The position numbers and the translations under genes were made by a program. The notes beneath the pieces were generated by a model. It did no database searches and was not told the DNA's origin. It worked only from the letters and a program-made list of their open reading frames with translations. Shown here piece by piece: positions 57,145 through 64,000 of a stretch of DNA of 64,000 bases. Every line of letters begins with the position of its first letter. Positions within the stretch are counted from its first letter, which is position 1. This stretch comes from Tetragonia tetragonoides (taxonomy: Eukaryota; Streptophyta; Magnoliopsida; Caryophyllales; Aizoaceae), in contig CM076152.1 of NCBI GenBank assembly GCA_038025085.1, positions 26,930,001 to 26,994,000 on the forward strand, read 5' to 3'.

Positions 57145-58362
57145 TGTTAGTAGCACAAGGTACACAAGAGGGGGTGAATTGTGTTACCCCAAATTTGCGG
57201 AATTTAAAACAAGTATAAAAGAACTAGAATTAAAGCACTCACAATTTACGTGGAAAACCCTTTGTAACTCACAAAGGATAAAAAACCACGGCCCGAAGGA
57301 CTTTAAAGACTACTTCTTTTATTAAGAGAATAGTACAATTAGATCAAGTTAACTCTAACTTAATCTCGCACTCGAACACTCGTCCAAGCCAAACGCACTC
57401 AGAAACTCTTCCAAGCCAAAGGCACTTAGGCACTCACCCAAGCCAATCTCTGAACAACTAACTCTAGCTGTTGTAATCAACGAACACTATTTACCTTGAT
57501 GAACTTCAATAAGTGGAAAGGTACAATATAAAACCTATAGCTTTGCAATGAATATAACGTGTAAAACTTATAGCTATTATAGGCAATGTTCTATGTTATG
57601 TGGAAACGTTTGTGATCAAGACTCTCTAAAGTGATATTACGTTTATTCGGCGGAGAGGCTCAAAAACTGATTTAGGTTTTCACTTCTTTTTATAGGCATA
57701 ACCAAGAAGTAAAAAGCAACTAGGAAACCTATTTGCAACTAGGAAACCAAATCTCTTTTTCCTTGACTTGGTAAACAAGATTTTCATAAAGAAGAATAAA
57801 TATCTTTATCATATAAAGCATATATATATCCAAATCAGTTTTTATGAAGAAAATAAAATAAATATCTTTATAGACAGTATTTTATTCCTAGTTAAAAAAT
57901 ATGTAGCCAAATATAAGAATAAATAGATTTCAGAAAAATCTCTTTTGCAAATAATATCTTTGGCACAATAATAAGGATATAAATTATAAGAGACTAAATT
58001 TAAGATATTGATCTTAAATTTATCTCAACCGATTGAACGTATCCTTGTATGTGTGTAGGTAACATTCCAGTGAACACTGAAGTTTCAGGGACCGTTCCCA
58101 AACACAAAGACCTTTTTATACGTTTATTAATTTGTTGCATAATAAATATAAATTTCACATTTATATAGTTGCATAGCTTTAACATGAACTCTAAGAAATA
58201 AATAAATAACCTAGAGAACATGAGAGTAACTTGTGTCTTCTTCTTGATCTTTATCTAGCAAACTCTTGCATAAATAAATTCCTGAAACACTAACACACAA
58301 GTTAAGTAGCATCACTTTATAATTAAATAAGTTTGTCATCTTTAAAACTCAATTGCTCAACA
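57145..58362 (-). repeat. 3' LTR of Copia-type element
   Basis: 1218 bp; on the minus strand it runs TGTTGAGCAATTGAG to CTACTAACA. It contains an extra short A/T segment near 57892-57906 that the other LTR lacks. Confidence 0.9.
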
Positions 58363-58377
58363 ATTTTCCCCTTTTTC
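58363..58377 (-). other. Polypurine tract of Copia-type element
   Basis: The minus strand reads AAAAAGGGGAAAAT directly before the 3' LTR start TGTTGAG. Confidence 0.8.
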
Positions 58378-60640
58378 ATGATGGCAAACTTGTGATGCAT
58401 AATAGTGCTAAAATAATATAACCAATTATAATTAACCACAAATAAAAGATTGTAGCGCTTTCTATTCATAGTGAATAGAGGGAGCAATCAAACATACTAA
58501 TTATAATCATTCATTCAAGAACTCATAATGTTAAAGCAATAAAATCAAAGAGCTCATTCATGATAAAAGGTGTCATCCATGTATATATTCATAATCAAAA
58601 AGTCTATTGATGACAACAGTGGTATTAGCACAAAAGACAAAGATAGATCAAATTTAATAAGACCTTCTTTGAAACTAGATAGATCAAAGCTCAAATACCT
58701 ATCATCACACCATATTCTTCTCCCTTTTGACATCATCGAAAAGATTAATAAGTCAAGACAAGGAAGATAACTCATTACAAAACCATAAGATAGAGTCAAG
58801 AGTACGATAATCATAACATAAGCATAACTAAAGTAACTCAAGCACAATCTAGTGATGCTATGACTACACAAAAAGCAATCTAATGTTCAAGTACACATAA
58901 CGACATCCAAGGAATTAAATCAAAGGCTCTTGTTTGAATTACAAGACGATAGAGGTATGTCATGGTTTGATCATATGATGAAGGATAAAGCATATGTGAA
59001 TCATTAATTGGTTCAAGGAGATCATTCCCCCTTAGAAGGTGCTTCCTTTTAGATATAGGAAACATGGTTTGAGATAATATGGTTGGGAAGTGAAAAAACT
59101 GGTTGGTTTGAGGTATAGCCAATGTCACATAACGAGGAGAATATTGAGAGGGCCTAGTCACAATGTCAAGATAAAATACTTGGAAACGTCATTGTTGCAA
59201 GAGTACCCTTATTTCTCCTACTAACCAATATGAATTCATCATCTCTCCAACATGGTAGACGATTAGGTGGCAATGAAACTTAGAACAATATATGTATGCC
59301 AAAGCCTAACGTCCTACCTTTGCCCGGTTCTCCCCTTTTAAGCATATTACTCCAACAACCATTTCCATATAAAATAAGTATCTCTAATATTAAAAGGCAT
59401 CCTTCCTTCAAAAGAAAATTCAATCACAAATAGAGAATCTCTCCTTACTTCTCCTCTGTAATCACGTGTAACAATTTCACACTACATGTACAAAGAACAT
59501 TCGAATAACAGAGGGAACGTTCCTAGTATGTCAATAAATTCATGTCTACTGTTTCGCCTTTCTCTTTCCCTTTTTTTTTTTTTTTTTGAAGGACACAACT
59601 TTTCCATTACAACCAGATAGAAATGACTACTGAAAATGCAATAACTTCTCCAAATAAAGAATATACCGAATATCATCAATAATTCCCCCTAACGAAATAT
59701 TTAACGTGACATAGCAAGGGGTAAAAAGATGGTTAGAGAATTTCTTTGTGGAGCTTAGTTGTGTTTTATTGGCTCAAATTTTCAAAGACTGATTTGGCTT
59801 GTAATGTGGTTTCAAATTATAATCAGTCTTTGAGAAAGAATTCGTCTTGCACAAAAGAAAATTTTTGATGTATGATATAGTAACAATAAACAATAAATGC
59901 GGTATTGGTATAGCATCTAGTGAGACATAGCGAGTCCTTTATATTAATGCATTATGTAAATGAAATCAACAAACACTCGTACATTATAACCTTGTAAATA
60001 AGCATCGATTATGAACAATGACAAATCAATAATTTCTAATCAATCATTGAGGAATCATATGTATGATACTAACTAATCAAGCATAACCATATCTAGATCA
60101 AGTGTGATCCTTCTCAAATTCTTTTCTATGTAAAGCTTTTATAAAAATATCAACCATTAATCAATCAACAAAAACTTCAATTTAGAATGCTACCCATCTA
60201 TAGTAATGGGTGTTAATGTTCAATACCACATTCACATATTGCAGACAATAATACTATATTTCATTAATCAAAACTAATATGCAAGCAAGTAAAGCATTTT
60301 AAATATTGTCATTATAAATATTTTCACATAGATTTTCCTTACTACATAACAAGAATCAATTAATATAAAGTTAAGCATATTCCTCCTGTCAAGTAGCCAA
60401 GTACTATCAAACAAATTTTCAATTACAACATCTACCAAGAATACATCACATATAGAGTATGTGTGAGTGACTTACTAACCTTAGTGCTCTTGACAATTTT
60501 GCGTTTCATATTGTCACCAAACATCATCATCACATTCACTCTCAAAGGCCATGAGAGAGAGCAATTAAAGATATATCAAAACATGACATAATTAGTCAAT
60601 ACTAATGTTTACTCCCTCTCATATAACCTGCACAAGTCAA
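58378..60640 (-). other. Noncoding interior of Copia-type element (pol missing)
   Basis: 2.26 kb of A/T-rich sequence between gag and PPT. I see no pol motifs on either strand; the short open frames here (for example 58554-58871) match nothing I know. A T17 run at 59571-59587 is the only simple repeat. Either pol was replaced, or this is the long 3' noncoding part of a LARD-like derivative. Confidence 0.55.
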
Positions 60641-62726
60641 TCAATTCTTGGTTTTGGAAACCCAAACCTTTTTGGTTCCCTTTGGGTTAGTAGCATTAAA
60701 AATATGCAAAGAATCTTTCCTAACCCATATTTGCTTAAACATATTATTATTCTTATCATGAGATAATTTCTTAGAACATTCATACGTAAAATGACCAATA
60801 AAACCACAATGCATGCAAACACGATGTTCTGGCACATCAACATATTTTCTGTATTTCTTTTTAGGACTAGTTTTAGCTACAGTCCTAATTCTTTGATTGG
60901 AAGGTGTGTTGACATGATTCATATACATCTCATAAGCTTTCTGTCCAATATACCACAAGCTTTCTTTGTGTGTGGTACTAGTTTTCTCCAAATTAGACAG
61001 TTTCTGTTTAAGGGTCTCATTCTCCTCACTAACTTTGTCCAAACGTTTCTGAAAGGCATGGGAACGACCCATAGAACTAGTGGAGGCGTCAAATTCTTTT
61101 ACGAAGTTTAGTTTATAATTTAGCTTCTCTAATTCTATAGAACGTTCCTTCAAGGTTTTGCCCAACGTTCCCTTTTCTTTTACTATTTTTTCGTTTAAGC
61201 GTTTTTCCTTTTCATACTCTTGGGAACGTTGTTTCAAATTCTTCTCCAACGTTCCTCTTTCCTTTTCTAAGATGACGTTCTTTTCTTTGAGATAACTATT
61301 TTCTTTTTCAATAGTTTTTATCCTTTCACTGATTACTTCCTTCTCTTTGGTGAGTTTTTCATTAAGCGTAAACAAGGTATTTCTACTCTTTTCTATTTCA
61401 TCTATTCTAGCAGTCAAGCATTTTTTATCGTTATCAAGAGTATTCATCTTTTCTATAAGTTCACTAATTTCCTTTAACAATATGAAATTGTTATTTTCAG
61501 ATTCTTCTTTAATTTTAGATAATGTCTCTTGAGAACTATTAATAACAACATTCATGGCATTCATCAATTTTTCTTTTGAAAAAGAAGATAACTTAGATTT
61601 TAATTCGTTCATAGATACCTCAATATCTTCTACATTATCGGTCTCATCGTCCGAAATTGCCATAAGCGCTAAGTGGGCTTGCGGAGGATGTTCTTTTTCT
61701 TCTTCCGAATCTACTTCTTATTCTCTCAATGCAGCCATCACTTTGTCTATCTCTTTGTCTATTGCGGTGGATAAATTTGCTCTTTTATCTTTCTTCTTCT
61801 CCATATCCCACAATGGGCATTCATTCATCATATGTCCAGGTAACCTGCATTTATGACAAAGTCCATCATTAATATTTTGCGTGTAAACATTAGTGGAGTA
61901 ATTTTTATATTTGCTAGAGTTTTTCTTAGATTTAAAATTTTTTAAGAACTTGGAAAATTTTTTGACAATAAACATAATATCATCTTCATCAAAATCTCCG
62001 ATTGGCTCATCATCTTCATTGGCCTTGAAAGCAAGTCCTCTATCTTTGTTTGATGACTCTGGGGCTCGAGATTCAAGTTTCATCTCATGAGTTAACAGAG
62101 ATCCTATCAATTGGTCCATTTGTAGTTTTGTGAGATCCCTAACTTCTCGAATTGTAGTTACTTTAGGCATCCACTGTTCAGTATTCGGTAGACTCCTCGG
62201 AATTTTTCTAACTTGATCTTCCACTGCATATTCTCTGCCAAGGGACTTCAACTCATTTATAATAATAGTAAAGCGAGTTTAACATATCCTTAATCGATTC
62301 ATTTTTCTTCATCTTAAATGATTCATATTGTTGAACTAATAAATCGATTTTAGATAATTTTACTTTATTAGATCCTTCATGAGCAGTTTGTAAAGTATCC
62401 CAAATTTCTTTAGCACTAGAACAAGCAGATATTCTATTAAATTCATCAGAATCTAAGGCACAGTGTAAAAATTTCATTGCTTTAGCATTTTTTTCAATTT
62501 TTCTAAAATTTGTTTAAGCCCATTTATCCTCTTCTACTTCTTTACCTGTTGTGTCAACAATTTCAAACGGTCCATTCTTAACTACTTGCCATACCTGATA
62601 GTCTTCTGATTTAATGTAAATTTCCATACGATTTTTCCATCCAGAGTAGTTTTGCCCGTCGAAGAATGGAGGTCTTACAGCAGATTGACCCTCTTTAATA
62701 CCATTCGATGTGTTTGAGATCGACAT
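60641..62726 (-). pseudogene. Copia-type gag with long coiled coil and two zinc knuckles, disrupted
   Basis: Likely start is MSISNTSNG at 62726, after the PBS. The N-terminal part has the Copia gag signature (PPFFDGQNYSGWKNRMEIYI, then AKEIWDTLQTAHEG). A first CCHC knuckle (CHKCRLPGHMMNEC) lies near 61850. A long charged coiled coil follows, with an internal repeat (GTLEKNLKQRS / GTLGKTLKERS) near 61140-61260. A second CCHC knuckle (CMHCGFIGHFTYEC) lies near 60790. Breaks: in-frame TAA at 62514-62516, frameshift near 62268, in-frame TAA at about 61718. The long coiled-coil gag recalls SIRE-type Copia elements. The frame ends at 60641 without a protease. Confidence 0.82.
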
Positions 62727-62763
62727 TCTCTTAAAGCGTGAACCTGTCTCTAAGAGAAAACGA

Positions 62764-62776
62764 GGCTTTGATACCA
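62764..62776 (-). other. Primer-binding site (initiator Met tRNA type)
   Basis: The minus strand reads TGGTATCAAAGCC two bases inside the 5' LTR. Copia elements usually have TGGTATCAGAGCC, complementary to the 3' end of initiator tRNA-Met, so one base differs. Confidence 0.85.
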
Positions 62777-62778
62777 AT

Positions 62779-63985
62779 TCTTAGTAGCACAAGGTACACA
62801 AGAGGGGGATGAATTGTGTTACCACAAATTTGCGAAATTTAAAACAAGTATAAAAGACCTAGAATTAAAGCACGTACGATTCACGTGGAAAACCCTTTGT
62901 AACTCACAAAGGATAAAAAACCACGGCCCGAAGGACTTTAAAGACTACTTCTTTTATTAAGAGAATAGTACAAATAGATCAAGTTAACTCTAACTTAATC
63001 TCGCACTCGAACACTCGTCCAAGCCAAAAGCACTCAGAAACTCTTCCAAGCCAAAGGCACTTAGGCACTCACCCAAGCCAATCTCTGAACAACTAACTCT
63101 AGCTATTGTAATCAACGAACACTATTTACCTTGATGAACTTCAATAAGTGGAAAGATACAATATAAAACCTATAACTTTGCAATGAATATAACGTGTGAA
63201 ACTTATAGCTATTATAGGCAACGTTCTATGTTATGTGGAAACGTTTGTGATCAAGACTCTCTAAAGAGATATTACGTTTATTCGGCGGAGAGGCTCAAAA
63301 ACTGATTTAGGTTTCAACTTCTTTTTATAGGCATAACCAAGAAGGAAAAAGCAACTAGGAAACCTATTTGCAACTAGGAAACCAAATCTCTTTTTCCTTG
63401 ACATGGTAAACAAGATTTTCATAAAGAAGAATAAATATCTTTATCATATAAAGCATATATATATATCCAAATCAGTTTTTATGAAGAAAATAAAATAAAT
63501 ATCTTTATAGACAGTATTTTCTTCCTAGTTAAAATATAAGAATAAATAGATTTCAGAAAAATCTCCTTTGCAAATAATATCTTTGGCACAATAAAAAGGA
63601 TACAAATTATAAGAGACTAAATTTAAGATACTGATATTAAATTTATCTCAACCGATTGAACGTATCCTTGTATGTGTGTAGGCAATGTTCCAGTGAACAC
63701 TGAAGTTTCAGGGACCGTTCCCAAACACAAAGACCTTTTTATACGTTTATTAATTTGTTGCCAAATAAATATAAATTTCACATTTATATAATTGCATAGC
63801 TTTAACATGAACTCTAAGAAATAAATAAATAACCTAGAGAACATGAGAGTAACCTGTGTCTTCTTCTTGATCTTTATCTAGCAAACTCTTACATAAATAA
63901 ATTCCTGAAACACTAACACACAAGTTAAGTAGCATCACTTTATAATTAAATAAGTTTGTCATCTTCAAAACTCAACTACTCAACA
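62779..63985 (-). repeat. 5' LTR of Copia-type element
   Basis: 1207 bp, aligned with the other LTR over its whole length. Its inner end reads CTACTAAGA, so the terminal CA is mutated to GA. Confidence 0.9.
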
Positions 63986-63990
63986 GACCC

Positions 63991-64000
63991 GATATGGAAC
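63991..64000 (+). pseudogene. Resumption of LINE remnant B
   Basis: gatatggaac continues the LINE frame directly after the target duplication (I-R-P joined to D-M-E). The rest lies outside the window. Confidence 0.6.

Larger units (their letters stand above)
57145..63985 (-). mobile_element. Ty1-Copia-type LTR retrotransposon, gag only (non-autonomous)
   Basis: A complete 6841-bp element. LTRs lie at 57145-58362 and 62779-63985, PBS at 62764-62776 and PPT at about 58363-58377. Both outer ends are TG/CA. A 5-bp target duplication flanks it (gacct 57140-57144; gaccc 63986-63990). The order on the minus strand is LTR-PBS-gag-noncoding-PPT-LTR. No protease, integrase, RT or RNase H coding sequence is present, so it would have depended on a partner for mobilisation. 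The two LTRs differ by several percent by eye, plus small indels, so the insertion is not recent. Confidence 0.9.

Noticed and set aside
58000..58221. 73-residue frame repeated at 63623-63844
   Set aside because: The duplication is explained by the two LTRs, and coding use is unlikely.
58554..59161. Two minus-strand frames (105 and 93 residues) in the Copia interior
   Set aside because: A/T-rich, without recognisable motifs or codon pattern. I do not call them genes.
59571..59587. T17 tract as a poly(A) tail of a minus-strand retroposon
   Set aside because: No target duplication or retroposon body could be found beside it.
62726..62777. Upstream extension of the gag frame (MVSKPRFLLETGSRFKR)
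   Set aside because: It begins on a non-ATG codon and runs through the primer-binding site. The ATG at 62726 is the more natural start.

Overview
The window is nuclear plant DNA, most likely from a eudicot. The evidence is a long 5S rDNA tandem array, a CACTA-type and an hAT-type non-autonomous DNA transposon, a Tat/Ogre-like Ty3-Gypsy LTR, plant LINE remnants and a Ty1-Copia element with an initiator-Met primer-binding site. I see no intact host protein-coding gene. The species cannot be named from the sequence alone.

Region 1 (1-46396) is one 5S rDNA array, entirely on the minus strand. The basic unit is about 330 bp: a 119-bp 5S gene plus about 211 bp of spacer. I placed about 128 full or nearly full copies and 8 fragments. 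The units are far from homogeneous. They carry substitutions, small indels and deletions, and they are organised in multi-unit blocks that were themselves duplicated: about 1-4.8 kb with 4.85-9.0 kb, 17.86-19.28 kb with 24.54-25.96 kb, 28.89-29.34 kb with 29.55-30.0 kb, and 36.7-39.1 kb with 40.95-43.7 kb. Twelve units carry a 43-bp duplication of the 5S 5' end and proximal promoter. A 1376-bp CACTA-like element (32798-34173) sits in a spacer. A 570-bp hAT-like MITE (45698-46267) sits inside the last 5S gene and is flanked by an 8-bp target duplication.

Region 2 (46397-51815) starts abruptly at the array edge. It holds a minus-strand, multi-exon, decayed plant-mobile-domain (PMD) gene cut off at its 3' end. 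This is followed by GC-rich inverted repeats, a 53-bp minisatellite, a polypurine-like tract and a plus-strand LTR starting TGTAGACACC, then a primer-binding site. I read it as a Tat-type Gypsy element carrying an antisense PMD gene and a repetitive 3' UTR, joined through one LTR to the beginning of another element body.

Region 3 (51816-64000) holds two 5'-truncated, decayed LINEs on the plus strand. The first has its RT box changed to FAND. The second is interrupted at 57144 by a complete 6841-bp Copia-type element on the minus strand (57145-63985). This element has both LTRs, PBS, PPT and a damaged gag with two zinc knuckles, but no pol. A 5-bp target duplication (gacct/gaccc) flanks it, and the LINE reading frame resumes in the last ten bases of the window.

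Overall this looks like the degenerate flank of a 5S locus grading into nested retrotransposons. I found no convincing new molecular system. The most informative features are the block structure of the array, the promoter-displacing 43-bp duplications, and the antisense PMD gene cut by the array edge.
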